From NCBI GenBank assembly GCA_000940995.1, contig CP005974.1, positions 3,720,001-3,784,000 on the forward strand: a DNA stretch of 64,000 bases, given 5' to 3'. Numbering within the stretch: position 1 is the stretch's first letter; the number at the start of each line of letters is the position of its first letter. The position numbers and the translations under genes are program-made. Below the pieces are notes generated by a model. The model made no database searches, was not told the DNA's origin, and saw only the letters and a list, made by a program, of their open reading frames with translations. The DNA comes from Photobacterium gaetbulicola Gung47 (GTDB lineage Bacteria; Pseudomonadota; Gammaproteobacteria; Enterobacterales; Vibrionaceae). Shown here in pieces: positions 41,711 to 51,807 of this stretch.

Positions 41711-44566
41711 TTAGGCATCGGGCTCGAGCCATGTCTGCCAGATCGCCTTGACGACCTGACGCTCAGCGGCAAAACGGCTTTCTTCCACATAGGCGGGGAG
41801 GCCGAGCAGGCTTAGCCGGTGGATTTCATCTCGCATCACACAGTAGGCCTGTTTGAGCTGCATGGCCTGCTCCGGGGCCAAAATATCGTAATCGGCCATG
41901 GTATCGAACAGGCGGACATTGTCCGACCAGCGGGTCAGGGCCTTTTCTTCGGCCGCGTGTTGTAGCACCAAATATTGGGCCAGAAACTCGATATCGGTGA
42001 TCCCACCTTCATCCTGCTTGAGGCCAAACATGCCAGCCTTCTTACTGCCGAGATGTTCGCGCATCTTGTGGCGCATTTCCACCACTTCCCGCCGCAAAGA
42101 GACAGCCTCTCGGCGGACCATCAAGACTGACTGCCTGACATCCGCAAACGCCTGCTGGAGCGGGGCATCACCGTATATCATTCTCGCCCTGACCAAGGCC
42201 TGGTGCTCCCAGGTCCATGCCTCTTGCTGCTGATAGTCGGCGAACGCCCCCATGGTACTGACCAACAGGCCCGACGCGCCAGACGGCCGCAAGCGGATAT
42301 CGACCTCGTACAGCACCCCCGAGGCGGTCCGGGTCGAAAACAGATGGACAATCCGCTGGGCCAAGCGCAGATAAAACTGCCTGCCGTCGATCTCTTTGCG
42401 GCCATTGGTGTACACATTATCAGGACAGTCGTGGAGGAACACCAGATCCAGGTCCGAGCCATACCCCAGCTCCCAGCCCCCCACCTTGCCATAGCCCAAT
42501 ACCGCAAATCCCCGTCCGCTGCGCTCGAGCAAGTGGGTCGGCTCGCCGTATTTGTCGACCATTTGCAGCCAGGCCTGATTGACCACGGCCGCAACAATGG
42601 CTTCGGCTAAATAGGTCAGGTGATCGCTGACCTTCATCAATGGCAGGGCTCCGGCAATATCGGCCGCCGCAATGCGCAGCAGTTGGGCCTGCTTAAACTG
42701 GCGAATCGCCTCCATCTGCTGCTCCATGTCCTCTTCCGGGATCCGGGCCAGGAACTCCCGCAATTCATCGCCGTAATGCTCCAGCGGCGTCGGGTTGTAC
42801 AAATGCTGAGGATCAAGCAGTTCATCGAGCAAAATCGGATACTGGGCCAGCTGGGTGGCGACCATCGGGCTCGCCGCACACAGCCTAACTAATTGCTCAA
42901 GTGCGGCAGGGTGCTCACTGAGCAGTTCGAGATAAGTGGTTCGGGTTGCGATGCGGACAATGAGTTTGCTAACCCGCTCCAACACAGCGGGGGCATCATC
43001 ACGGGTGACAATCAGCATCAGTACTGCCGGCATCAATTTGGCTAACACTTCGCGGCCGCGAGGGCCCAACGTGCGCTTTGACAGCTCGGCTTTCATGTTG
43101 GTCAAAACGGACAGCTGGCTGCTAGCCTCAGGGGCATTGAGCTCAGCGAGGATCGCTGTCACCACCTCAGGATCTTTGATCATGGCCCACATTTCATGGA
43201 ACTGAGCCGTTGTCTCACTGTGCGACTCTTCCTCATCGGCCCCAATAATGTCATCGAACACAGCGTGGATCGCCGCCATTTTCTGGCCAACAGCCCGTTC
43301 TAACCCAGCCCAATCCTCATAACCCATCGCCAAGGCCAAGCGGTACTGATCCAAAGGTTTGTCCGGTAACGTCTGGGTTTGCTTATCATCGATAGCCTGC
43401 AGCAAGTTTTCCAGCTTACGCAAGAACGCATAACCCTGCTCGAGATCATCGACCTGCGCAGCAGGCAATAAGCCTTGAGCTCTTATAGCCTGTAGGGTCT
43501 CGCGCAACCCCCGCCCCCGCAACTCCGGCGTACGGCCACCACGGATCAACTGGAACGACTGGGCGATAAACTCCACTTCGCGGATCCCGCCAGGGCCAAG
43601 CTTGATGTTATTGGTCAGGCCACGGCGACGCACCTCACTGCTGATCATCGCCTTCATCCGCCGCAGTGACTGAATCGCACTGAAGTCGATATAGCGGCGG
43701 AAAACAAAAGGCCTCAGCATCTGGCGCAGCTCTTGGTACTGGGAAAAACTCTCCCTGCCCATGACCCGGGCCTTGATCATGGCGTAGCGCTCCCAGTCGC
43801 GCCCCTGCTCTTGGTAGTAGTCTTCCAGCGCCGCATAGCTCATCACCAGCGGGCCGCTATCCCCGAACGGGCGCAAACGCATGTCGACCCGATAGCAGAA
43901 GCCATCAAACGTCTGTTGATCGAGCGCCTTGATCAAACGCTGTCCCAAGCGGGTAAAAAACTGAGCATTGGCGAGGCTGCGGCGCCCCCCCTGGGTTTCG
44001 CCGTTCTCCGGGTAGGTAAAGATCAAATCGATATCGGAAGAAAAGTTGAGTTCACCGCCCCCCAGCTTGCCCATCCCGAGGATCAGCATCGGCTGAGCCT
44101 CACCGCAGCTGTTCATCGGCGTTCCCCACTCCCGGCAGCACTGGGTATACAGCCACCCGTAAGCCTCCATAATCATCGCCTCCGCCAGCATGGACAGATG
44201 ATCCAGGCTCAAATCCAAACTGTTGTGGCCAAGGAAGTCTCGCCAGGCAATCCAGACCATTTCTCGCCGACGGAACTGGCGCAGCACCCGCATCATACCA
44301 GCCTCATCGTTGATCGTTGCCAGCTCCCCGGCCAGTTCACAGCGGTAGTTTTCGGCCCGAGTCGGATCCCCAAGGTGCTGGGCCAACCAGGGCAACAAAG
44401 CGGCATCGCAGACTACCGCGGCGGTAATGAAGTCACTGTAGGCCAGTGCCTGCTTGAGCTGGCCGAGCTTTTCCGCCGGCCAGCTTGCTACGGCTTCTGG
44501 CTGGGCGCCACTCACCTTGTCCCACGCCTTGTCCATTGCGGTTTGGAAATGATCCTGCACAGTCAT
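41711..44566 (-). CDS. glnE: Glutamine synthetase adenylyltransferase / deadenylylase
   Basis: A 951-aa bifunctional enzyme that adds AMP to and removes it from glutamine synthetase in response to PII. Two nucleotidyltransferase domains are visible: GGGELNFSSDIDLIF in the N-terminal (deadenylylating) half and GGWELGYGSDLDLVF in the C-terminal (adenylylating) half. The length matches the family. Transcribed toward hldE, 138 bp apart. Confidence 0.97.
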   Translation of the reverse strand: MTVQDHFQTAMDKAWDKVSGAQPEAVASWPAEKLGQLKQALAYSDFITAAVVCDAALLPWLAQHLGDPTRAENYRCELAGELATINDEAGMMRVLRQFRRREMVWIAWRDFLGHNSLDLSLDHLSMLAEAMIMEAYGWLYTQCCREWGTPMNSCGEAQPMLILGMGKLGGGELNFSSDIDLIFTYPENGETQGGRRSLANAQFFTRLGQRLIKALDQQTFDGFCYRVDMRLRPFGDSGPLVMSYAALEDYYQEQGRDWERYAMIKARVMGRESFSQYQELRQMLRPFVFRRYIDFSAIQSLRRMKAMISSEVRRRGLTNNIKLGPGGIREVEFIAQSFQLIRGGRTPELRGRGLRETLQAIRAQGLLPAAQVDDLEQGYAFLRKLENLLQAIDDKQTQTLPDKPLDQYRLALAMGYEDWAGLERAVGQKMAAIHAVFDDIIGADEEESHSETTAQFHEMWAMIKDPEVVTAILAELNAPEASSQLSVLTNMKAELSKRTLGPRGREVLAKLMPAVLMLIVTRDDAPAVLERVSKLIVRIATRTTYLELLSEHPAALEQLVRLCAASPMVATQLAQYPILLDELLDPQHLYNPTPLEHYGDELREFLARIPEEDMEQQMEAIRQFKQAQLLRIAAADIAGALPLMKVSDHLTYLAEAIVAAVVNQAWLQMVDKYGEPTHLLERSGRGFAVLGYGKVGGWELGYGSDLDLVFLHDCPDNVYTNGRKEIDGRQFYLRLAQRIVHLFSTRTASGVLYEVDIRLRPSGASGLLVSTMGAFADYQQQEAWTWEHQALVRARMIYGDAPLQQAFADVRQSVLMVRREAVSLRREVVEMRHKMREHLGSKKAGMFGLKQDEGGITDIEFLAQYLVLQHAAEEKALTRWSDNVRLFDTMADYDILAPEQAMQLKQAYCVMRDEIHRLSLLGLPAYVEESRFAAERQVVKAIWQTWLEPDA

Positions 44567-44665
44567 AGGGGTTCCTTTTCAAATGCCTTGTTGTTGCCTG
44601 CCAACGGCCTGCCGCACAATCAGCGGTATTGCCTGACGGCGTTTTGATTGTCCTTACGATAGCAC

Positions 44666-44688
44666 AACGCCCGCCAAAGGCGGGCGTT
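44666..44688 (-). terminator. Hairpin between chemoreceptor gene and glnE
   Basis: A perfect 10-bp stem AACGCCCGCC / GGCGGGCGTT with a 3-nt loop. No T-tract follows on the minus strand, so termination efficiency is uncertain. Confidence 0.5.
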
Positions 44689-44726
44689 GATTTGGCTGAA
44701 AACCAGCACGCTGCTAAGCCATTTTG

Positions 44727-46328
44727 CTACACATGGAAAGCTTGGATTTTCTTTTCAAGTTCAGAGGCATGCTCCTGCATAGCATCGGATGTCTCTGACA
44801 GCTCCGAGACCACCACCACCGAGGCCTCCACCAGCTCGCGAACATTGGTCAGATTCTGGTTCATCTCATCGGCAACGGTACTCTGCTGCTCGGCAGCCGA
44901 GGCTATGTGGAAGTTCATGTCATTGATCAGGCTGACCTGCTCAACAATCTTATCCAACTCCCCGCCGGCACTGGTAACGAGTTCAACCCCCTCGGCCGCT
45001 TCCACCACACTCTGCTCCATCAGTCCCACGGCTTGCTGAGCACTGGTTTGCAGCTGGGAGATCATCTCTTGGATTTCTACCGTCGCAGTTTGGGTACGCT
45101 GGGCAAGGTTGCGGACCTCATCGGCAACGACCGCGAAGCCTCGTCCGGCATCCCCGGCACGGGCTGCCTCAATCGCCGCATTCAGCGCCAGCAAGTTGGT
45201 CTGCTCGGAAATGCTCTGAATGGTGACAATCACAGTGCCGATCTGCTCAACCCGCTCCTCAACTTGGTTTACGGCATTGGCTGACTGGCTGATATCCTGC
45301 GACAGCTGGTTGATAGTTCCAATGGTCTGAGCCACAAACTGCTGACCCTGTACCGCTTGGCCTGACGTTCCCTCGGTCGCACTGGAGGCTTCACGGGCAT
45401 GCTCGGCCACTGTCTGGACCGTTGAGGTCATTTCACTCATGGCCGATGCCAGCTGGTCAATTTCATTGAACTCCTCCTGCGCCGACTCCTTGGTTTCCAC
45501 CATGCTGATCGACATCACCTCCGCAAGGCCTGACAGCTCGCCTGCCGCGTCACGCTGGCTCCCAATCACATCGCGCAACTGAAGCCGGGTTTTCTCCAGC
45601 TCTCGGGCCAAATCCCCGTATTCATCACGGCACTCCATTACAATTGGCCGGGTCAGATCGCGGGCGGCCAAATGCTTGATGTTATCAGCCAGGTAGCGGG
45701 TCTGCCGCAACATAACATGAGAACCACCGAGCAAAATGACCACAAAGGCAATAATCATCAGGGCCGTTTGCCAAGCCACCTGTACCAAGAACTGCTGATA
45801 GTATGCCTCGGCTTCCGAGGCCGGCTGCGAAGCCACGACCACCCAGTTAAAGCGAGGCAGTTCAACCGCATATTCGAAACGGGACTGATCGGCAAAAATC
45901 AAGTTTGCATGCCCTGTCAGTTGCTGCAAGATGCGGTTAAGTCTGCCTTGGCTGGCAATATCGCTCTGCAGATCAGCCAGTGCACTGGCGCTTGGGTGGC
46001 CAATAACGGTATTGCTTCCCCGCTCCACCAAGTAGACATAGGCACCGCTGTTCATCGCCGCCGCCTGAGCAGTAACAAGCTGCTCGACCAGCGCCGTATC
46101 CTGCTGGCTGGCCACCGGTAATGCCTGGATCACTGCAGCCGTTGCCCGGGCCTGCTCTTTTGCCCTGTCCTGCTGGATCTCCACTACTGATTGATAGAAG
46201 GTGCTGGCATCCCAAAGCTGCTTGCCAACCAATAGAATCGTACTGAACACCATCAGCAATAACAGCTTGGGGATCAACCGAATATTTGTCAGCCCTTTTT
46301 CCCATGGCTTGAAAACCATTTTGGTCAT
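44727..46328 (-). CDS. Methyl-accepting chemotaxis protein
   Basis: A 533-aa chemoreceptor. The first membrane span is LIPKLLLLMVFSTILLVG (about residues 18-35). A periplasmic sensor of about 150 residues with a Cache-like layout follows, then a second span ALMIIAFVVILLGG, a HAMP region and a signalling domain. The hairpin tip reads EQTNLLALNAAIEAARAGDAGRGFAVVADEVRNLA across its core. It has no C-terminal receptor-anchoring pentapeptide (it ends KKIQAFHV). The start at 46328 has GGAG upstream. It is divergent from the K+ channel gene and interrupts the usual glnE-ygiF pair. The ligand is unknown. Confidence 0.9.
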   Translation of the reverse strand: MTKMVFKPWEKGLTNIRLIPKLLLLMVFSTILLVGKQLWDASTFYQSVVEIQQDRAKEQARATAAVIQALPVASQQDTALVEQLVTAQAAAMNSGAYVYLVERGSNTVIGHPSASALADLQSDIASQGRLNRILQQLTGHANLIFADQSRFEYAVELPRFNWVVVASQPASEAEAYYQQFLVQVAWQTALMIIAFVVILLGGSHVMLRQTRYLADNIKHLAARDLTRPIVMECRDEYGDLARELEKTRLQLRDVIGSQRDAAGELSGLAEVMSISMVETKESAQEEFNEIDQLASAMSEMTSTVQTVAEHAREASSATEGTSGQAVQGQQFVAQTIGTINQLSQDISQSANAVNQVEERVEQIGTVIVTIQSISEQTNLLALNAAIEAARAGDAGRGFAVVADEVRNLAQRTQTATVEIQEMISQLQTSAQQAVGLMEQSVVEAAEGVELVTSAGGELDKIVEQVSLINDMNFHIASAAEQQSTVADEMNQNLTNVRELVEASVVVVSELSETSDAMQEHASELEKKIQAFHV

Positions 46329-46496
46329 GTGGTATCTCCATATATTCTTATTACGCCCCATAGCACATTTTGTGCCGGCATACGACCGACATCGGCGCTT
46401 GGGGAAGTAGGGAATCGGTGCCTAGAAATCTATTTATTTTTCGCACCGAAACAATAAATTCCATTCTATCTATCGGCTGCGCAGTTAAAAAATTTA

Positions 46497-47258
46497 ATGA
46501 TGAAAAAGATCGACCCCGTCAAATATGAACTCAATCCGATGAGCTTGATGTCACTGGTATTGTCGTTTGTATCACTGACTATTGTGACCACCATGATCTT
46601 CCTGCCCAAGCAAAGTAACGGCTACCGCCTGCTGCTGGGCATTGATACCTTTATCTGTCTGGTGTTCTGGTGTCAGTTGCTGGCAGACTTCTTCCGCAGC
46701 AGGGAGAAAGTGCAGTACCTCAAAACCCACTGGCTCGATTTTATCGCCAGCATTCCGATCATTGAGCAAATCCGTTTCGCCCGGCTGCTGCAAATCTTCA
46801 GAGTGATCCGCCTGATCCGCTCCAGCCACCAGATCTTGAGCCAAATCCGCAGCAACCGCCGTGAGGCGACCGTCGCCAGTATTTTCCTGCTGTTAACCGT
46901 ACTGGTTTCTGTTGGCTCTGCCCTGATGCTGATCCTCGAGGGCAATGTCCCCGAGTCCAACATCAAAGATGCCAGCGATGCCCTGTGGTGGGTTTTCGTC
47001 ACGATTTCAACCGTCGGCTATGGTGACCATTATCCGGTCACGCTGCTGGGCAAGGTACTGGCAGCGGTCATTATTATCTGTGGCGTCGGCTTATTTGGTA
47101 TGGTGGCCGGTCTGGTCAGTGCGATCATTTCCGATCCCGAGCACACCAAAGAGCTGGACGATGTCCGCCATGAACAGGAATGGCAAGCGATGCTGGCCAG
47201 CCAGCAGCGCCTGCTCGAGCGCCTTGAGGCCATCGAAAAGAAGCTGGCGCAGAAGTAA
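46497..47258 (+). CDS. Voltage-gated-type potassium channel
   Basis: A 253-aa six-helix channel subunit. The selectivity filter is TISTVGYGDHYP (TVGYGD). The fourth helix carries spaced arginines in RFARLLQIFRVIRLIRS, as in voltage sensors. The C-terminus (HEQEWQAMLASQQRLLERLEA) is a predicted coiled coil that may assemble tetramers. It lies 168 bp from the divergent chemoreceptor gene and converges on ygiF. Ion selectivity for K+ is strongly indicated; the physiological role is unknown. Confidence 0.9.
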   Translation: MMKKIDPVKYELNPMSLMSLVLSFVSLTIVTTMIFLPKQSNGYRLLLGIDTFICLVFWCQLLADFFRSREKVQYLKTHWLDFIASIPIIEQIRFARLLQIFRVIRLIRSSHQILSQIRSNRREATVASIFLLLTVLVSVGSALMLILEGNVPESNIKDASDALWWVFVTISTVGYGDHYPVTLLGKVLAAVIIICGVGLFGMVAGLVSAIISDPEHTKELDDVRHEQEWQAMLASQQRLLERLEAIEKKLAQK

Positions 47259-47261
47259 TCG

Positions 47262-47292
47262 CTAAAAAAACACCCGGCGTAGTGCCGGGTGT
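47262..47292. terminator. Terminator K+ channel gene / ygiF
   Basis: ACACCCGGC, a 5-nt loop and GCCGGGTGT. On the minus strand a run of seven T residues follows, so it serves ygiF best. Confidence 0.8.
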
Positions 47293-47307
47293 CTTGGGTG
47301 ATAGGGC

Positions 47308-48825
47308 TTACGGCCAGTACGGGATTAATTCAATCCCCATTTGCCGGGTCTGATCCATAGCATGGATCAGGGACTCTTCCTTGCGCTGCAGCCATTTTTC
47401 TATCTGGCTTCGCTCCTCCTCGTCCTCCTGTTGCTCCAGCAACTGGCGGATAGGTTCGAGATGACGAAGATCCTCGATCCCCTGCAACAAATCAAGCCAA
47501 GGCATTCGGAAAGCCAGTCGCTTCTCTTCCTCATACAAAGAAGCAAAACTCAGGCCACTCATCAGGTTACGGACCAATCGCGGCTGCTGATCCAGATAGT
47601 CGACCCGGTTGAGCTGGCGCTCAGCCGGAAAGACATCGAGCAGCTCCTGCCAGGAGCGGGCCAGCATACTATCGGCAAACCCTTTAACCGGCTCGGCCAG
47701 GCGCGCTCGAGACTTGTCATCAAGAAACGGCTGCCATCCCCGGCTTAGCAGCCAGCGACTCAAATCGAGCAGCAGGCCACAATAGCGGGCAGAGCTGATC
47801 AGCAGCAGCATTTCGTTGTCATCTGGCAGATCGGCCTCAATGGCTTCAAGCTGCTTGACCAGCTGCTTGCGGGCATTAAGCTTTTTCAGGGCGTGGCCCT
47901 TTTCCGCCAGCAAGTAATCCAGACCCGCGGCATCGCCCAACCAGTCCAGTTCGCCTTCCAGCCACTGCAGCTCCTGGCGCAACAGGGCACTGGCCCTGCG
48001 CGGGATCATGCCACCGAACGTCACCAGAGTCTGGCGGATCAGGCCCAGCGCCTGCTGGACTTGCACCAGTGCCGCCGGCTCTTGCCGCTCAGCAAAAATT
48101 TGCTCATGATAATGCCAATGCTCCAGTGCATGCTCGAGGGTTTTGACGAACACGGTTTCTACCGACTCATTACCGTCAAGTTCAACTGGCAAGAGCGTTG
48201 TTACCTGATCGCCCTGATAACCCGCCGCCAGGCGGTAGCCCCGAGCGGCCTTGCTTAGGTTACCTAGGCGCATACCGCCATCAGCGCACAATTCGCGCGC
48301 CAGGGTAAACAGGGCATCGGTCTGACCGGATTTCAGCTCAAGCTCCACTTCGCAGATCGGTGACGTTTCACCATTGGCACTGACCTCGCCCTGATCAAAG
48401 GCCAACTCGACCTGACTGCCGTCAGGCATCGCGACCAACCATTGCTGGCGGACGAAATCCGTAGAGAAAAGCGGGGCGAGTTGCTGCTGGGTGCGCTCGA
48501 CATCAAAGCCTTCCGGCCAGGCATCAGCAGGGTGCAAGGCTAGATCAGGATCGGTGCTATTGGTTTCAGCATTGTATTCCGGACGCTGGTGCAATCCGGC
48601 GACCACACGACCGGCGGTCTTCAATGTTTGGACAAATACATCATCAAAACGACGGACCCGAAGGCCGATATCGTGCTGGCGAAGAATTTGGTCTGGGGTG
48701 TCGAAGTAGACATTGCCTAACTCGCGACGACTTTGCTGCAGAACTTTCGCTTCAGCGATTTTTTTTAGTAACTGGCTCGAAAATTCTGGTGAGACGAAAA
48801 ACTTCAGTTCTATCTCAGTTTCCAT
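47308..48825 (-). CDS. ygiF: Inorganic triphosphatase, CYTH-CHAD protein
   Basis: A 505-aa protein. The N-terminal CYTH domain (METEIELKFFV, with the ExExK signature) hydrolyses tripolyphosphate. The C-terminal CHAD domain is helical and basic and is thought to bind polyphosphate. The start at 48825 matches the CYTH start exactly; an open frame to 48882 is unsupported. It belongs upstream of glnE in Escherichia coli; here two signalling genes lie between. The neighbouring PhoU-like and Pit genes give a phosphate theme. Confidence 0.92.
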   Translation of the reverse strand: METEIELKFFVSPEFSSQLLKKIAEAKVLQQSRRELGNVYFDTPDQILRQHDIGLRVRRFDDVFVQTLKTAGRVVAGLHQRPEYNAETNSTDPDLALHPADAWPEGFDVERTQQQLAPLFSTDFVRQQWLVAMPDGSQVELAFDQGEVSANGETSPICEVELELKSGQTDALFTLARELCADGGMRLGNLSKAARGYRLAAGYQGDQVTTLLPVELDGNESVETVFVKTLEHALEHWHYHEQIFAERQEPAALVQVQQALGLIRQTLVTFGGMIPRRASALLRQELQWLEGELDWLGDAAGLDYLLAEKGHALKKLNARKQLVKQLEAIEADLPDDNEMLLLISSARYCGLLLDLSRWLLSRGWQPFLDDKSRARLAEPVKGFADSMLARSWQELLDVFPAERQLNRVDYLDQQPRLVRNLMSGLSFASLYEEEKRLAFRMPWLDLLQGIEDLRHLEPIRQLLEQQEDEEERSQIEKWLQRKEESLIHAMDQTRQMGIELIPYWP

Positions 48826-49009
48826 AGTTCTACCTATAAACAGTGGCAAACCAAGGATATTGGCAATTGCACTCCGGGGCAAGTCTGAAATATAAACAAA
48901 ACCTTGATCGAAATTAGTTCCCCTATACTTACTTATGCGTTACCATGCGCGCCTTAATGACCATCGCTCAAGAATTAGCCATTTAAGGCACTTTCTAGGT
49001 TATTCGGCT

Positions 49010-49690
49010 ATGCCAGTAAATACTATTATGGGGCTATTTGCTAAGTCCCCGATCAAACCTCTGCAACGCCACGTTACTCGTGTAAATGAGTGTTGCGAAT
49101 TGCTTGTCCCTTTCTTCGAAGCCTGTAAGGCGGGTGATTGGGATCAGGCGGCTGTTTTGCGCGAGCAAATTTCCCAGCTTGAAAAAGATGCGGATGTGCT
49201 CAAGCGTGAAATCCGTCTGAAGCTTCCTCGTGGCCTTTTCATGCCAGTCGATCGTACTGACATGCTTGGTCTACTGACCCAGCAAGATAAGCTTGCCAAC
49301 TTGTCGAAAGACATTGCGGGCCGCGTCTTGGGTCGCCAGCTTCAAATTCCTTCCGAAATGTATCCTGACTTTATTGCCTACGTTCAACGTTGCCTTGACG
49401 CCGCCAACCAGGCGAACCGTGTCATCAACGAACTGGACGAGCTTCTTGAAACAGGCTTTAAAGGCAGAGAAGTGACGCTCGTGGCTGAGATGATCAACCA
49501 GCTTGACGTTATCGAAGACGATACCGACAGCATGCAGATCAAGCTTCGCCAACAGCTCATGTCCATCGAAGACCAACTCAGTCCGGTGGATATCATGTTC
49601 CTTTACAAGATTCTCGAGTGGGTTGGTGCTATCGCTGATCAGGCACAACGTGTCGGCTCTCGTCTTGAAATCATGCTATCGCGCTCATAA
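49010..49690 (+). CDS. PhoU-like DUF47 protein (TIGR00153 family)
   Basis: A 226-aa all-helical protein, the standard family length when started at MPVNTIMGLFAKSP. The frame is open from 48935 but the extra residues are atypical. Members are distant PhoU relatives found next to Pit transporters and thought to modulate them. pitA starts 32 bp downstream in the same direction. Confidence 0.9.
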   Translation: MPVNTIMGLFAKSPIKPLQRHVTRVNECCELLVPFFEACKAGDWDQAAVLREQISQLEKDADVLKREIRLKLPRGLFMPVDRTDMLGLLTQQDKLANLSKDIAGRVLGRQLQIPSEMYPDFIAYVQRCLDAANQANRVINELDELLETGFKGREVTLVAEMINQLDVIEDDTDSMQIKLRQQLMSIEDQLSPVDIMFLYKILEWVGAIADQAQRVGSRLEIMLSRS

Positions 49691-49722
49691 GCGAAAGAGT
49701 GTAACAAAAACAAGGTTTTACA

Positions 49723-50991
49723 ATGGAAATCCTGGCTAACTACGGCACCATTCTCATTTTGGTGGCGGCTTTTTTTGGTCTATTGATGGCTATTGGTATT
49801 GGCGCAAATGATGTTGCCAACGCCATGGGTACCTCGGTCGGTTCTAAAGCACTGACGGTTAAACAAGCAATCATCATTGCGATGATCTTCGAGTTTGCGG
49901 GTGCTTACCTAGCAGGTGGTGAAGTTACAGATACCATCCGCAAAGGGGTTATCGACACCTCGCTATATGCTGCCAATCCGGAAGTATTGGTGTACGGCAT
50001 GATGTCAGCCCTATTGGCTGCAGGTACTTGGTTACTGGTTGCGTCCTACATGGGCTGGCCGGTATCTACTACTCACTCCATTATTGGTGCCATCATCGGT
50101 TTTGCCTGTGTTTCAGTAGGTACTGACGCTGTTGACTGGAGCTCTGTTCAGGGCATCGTCGGCAGTTGGCTTATCACACCGTTGATCTCGGGGCTGTTTG
50201 CTTATGCTATTTTCATCAGCGCCCAGCGCCTGATCTTCGATACTGATAACCCAGTAATCAATGCTAAGCGCTTCGTGCCTGTCTACATGTTCATGACCAC
50301 GATCGTAATCGCTCTAGTTACGATCAAAAAGGGTCTGAAACACGTAGGCCTTCACCTCTCAAGCGGTGAAGCATGGCTGGCATCTGTAGCTGTGTCCCTC
50401 ATTGTAATGGTGTTTGGTTACATTTATATTAACCGTAAATACACAGACGACGGTTCGACCGTTGATAGCAATGGATATGCCGGTGTTGAGCGTATTTTCA
50501 GCCTGCTGATGGTGGTTACAGCTTGTGCGATGGCCTTTGCCCACGGCTCTAACGATGTAGCCAATGCTATCGGTCCTCTTTCTGCCGTTGTCACTACAGT
50601 TCAGAACATGGGTGAAATCACGGCCAAGAGTCAAATCGCTTGGTGGATCTTGCCGTTAGGTGGCTTCGGTATCGTTATCGGCCTAGCCACAATGGGCCAC
50701 AAGGTTATGGCCACCGTTGGTACCGGTATTACCGAACTAACGCCAAGCCGTGGCTTTGCTGCCCAGCTAGCGACTGCCTCTACCGTTGTTCTTGCATCGG
50801 GTACGGGTCTTCCTATTTCAACCACCCAAACATTAGTCGGTGGTGTCATTGGTGTTGCCTTTGCCCGTGGTATCGCAGCACTGAACCTGGGTGTGGTCCG
50901 TAATATCGTTGCCTCTTGGGTTGTTACCCTACCAGCTGGCGCCCTGCTTGCAGTCATTTTCTACTACGCAATGCAAGCTGTGTTTAGTTAA
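49723..50991 (+). CDS. pitA: Low-affinity inorganic phosphate transporter
   Basis: A 422-aa PiT-family transporter with about ten hydrophobic segments. The duplicated family signature is clear: IGANDVANAMGTSVGSKALT near the N-terminus and FAHGSNDVANAIGPLSAV in the second half. It takes up metal-phosphate with protons or sodium. Forms an operon with the PhoU-like gene and ends at a strong terminator. Confidence 0.95.
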   Translation: MEILANYGTILILVAAFFGLLMAIGIGANDVANAMGTSVGSKALTVKQAIIIAMIFEFAGAYLAGGEVTDTIRKGVIDTSLYAANPEVLVYGMMSALLAAGTWLLVASYMGWPVSTTHSIIGAIIGFACVSVGTDAVDWSSVQGIVGSWLITPLISGLFAYAIFISAQRLIFDTDNPVINAKRFVPVYMFMTTIVIALVTIKKGLKHVGLHLSSGEAWLASVAVSLIVMVFGYIYINRKYTDDGSTVDSNGYAGVERIFSLLMVVTACAMAFAHGSNDVANAIGPLSAVVTTVQNMGEITAKSQIAWWILPLGGFGIVIGLATMGHKVMATVGTGITELTPSRGFAAQLATASTVVLASGTGLPISTTQTLVGGVIGVAFARGIAALNLGVVRNIVASWVVTLPAGALLAVIFYYAMQAVFS

Positions 50992-51016
50992 ACACCGTCA
51001 AAGCGGGCTCAAGATC

Positions 51017-51044
51017 AAAAGAGGGAGGCGATGCCTCCCTCTTT
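51017..51044 (+). terminator. Terminator of pitA
   Basis: AAAAGAGGGAGGC, a GAT loop and GCCTCCCTCTTTT. Confidence 0.93.
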
Positions 51045-51120
51045 TCTTGCACCCAGCCCACAAAATTCTTAGACTTTGCCTCTTAGAGAAAAAACAGGCT
51101 CTCCCCCAAGGAATCAAATT

Positions 51121-51735
51121 GTGAAGCAGTTAATCAGCTTACTATTACTCGCTTGTGCCATGGTGACCATGCCTGCACAGGCTCAAACTCGGTACATCTC
51201 CGACAATCTGTTCACCTACATGCACAACGGGCCAAGCACCCAGTACCGTATCATGGGCAGTGTGAATGCCGGCGCAAAAGTCGACCTACTGGAAACCAAC
51301 CGTGATACCGGCTTTAGCAAAATTCGTGATAGCCGCGGCCGTACCGGCTGGGTCAACTCTGATTTTGTTTCAACGCAAGTGGGTCTAAAGGTACGTTTTC
51401 CGGCTCTAGAAAAAGAGCTGACCGAAGTGAAGGCCCAGCTGGAAGAAGCACTGGAGTCGAGCGATGAGAAAACCGCTAGCCTGCAGACTTCACTCAAGCT
51501 TCGCAACGACCAGATTTCAGATCTGGAAACGCAGAACAGCCAGCTGAACGAGCAGCTAATGACCTCACAAGCGGAGATCCGCGAGCTGCGTGCCCGCCTG
51601 GACACCCAAAAAGACGACTTGTTGATGCGCTGGTTCACCTACGGCGCTATGGTTGCCGGTGGTGGTTTGCTGTTTGGCCTTGTCCTGCCGCACCTTATCC
51701 CGCGCCGTCGCAAGCGCAACAACGGCTGGGCATAA
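51121..51735 (+). CDS. ygiM: SH3-domain membrane protein YgiM (TIGR04211)
   Basis: A 204-aa protein. A signal peptide ends at AQA (about residue 22). A bacterial SH3 domain follows (YISDNLFTYMHNGPSTQYRI), then a coiled coil (residues 95-170) and a C-terminal membrane span (WFTYGAMVAGGGLLFGLVLP) with a basic tail. I start it at the GTG at 51121 with AAGGA upstream, which gives the family length. In Escherichia coli it is next to cca; here exeAB lies between the two. Confidence 0.9.
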   Translation: MKQLISLLLLACAMVTMPAQAQTRYISDNLFTYMHNGPSTQYRIMGSVNAGAKVDLLETNRDTGFSKIRDSRGRTGWVNSDFVSTQVGLKVRFPALEKELTEVKAQLEEALESSDEKTASLQTSLKLRNDQISDLETQNSQLNEQLMTSQAEIRELRARLDTQKDDLLMRWFTYGAMVAGGGLLFGLVLPHLIPRRRKRNNGWA

Positions 51736-51754
51736 CCCGACCATCCCTTGCAGG

Positions 51755-51787
51755 ATAAAAAAGGCAGCTTGGCTGCCTTTTTTTATG
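51755..51787. terminator. Bidirectional terminator ygiM/exeB
   Basis: AAAAAAGGCAGC, a TTG loop and GCTGCCTTTTTTT, between converging genes. Confidence 0.92.
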
Positions 51788-51807
51788 TCTGGCCCAACAG
51801 CGGCGGA

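Noticed and set aside
43733..44647. A 304-codon open frame opposite glnE
   Set aside because: Antisense shadow that arises from high third-position GC in glnE; no family resemblance.
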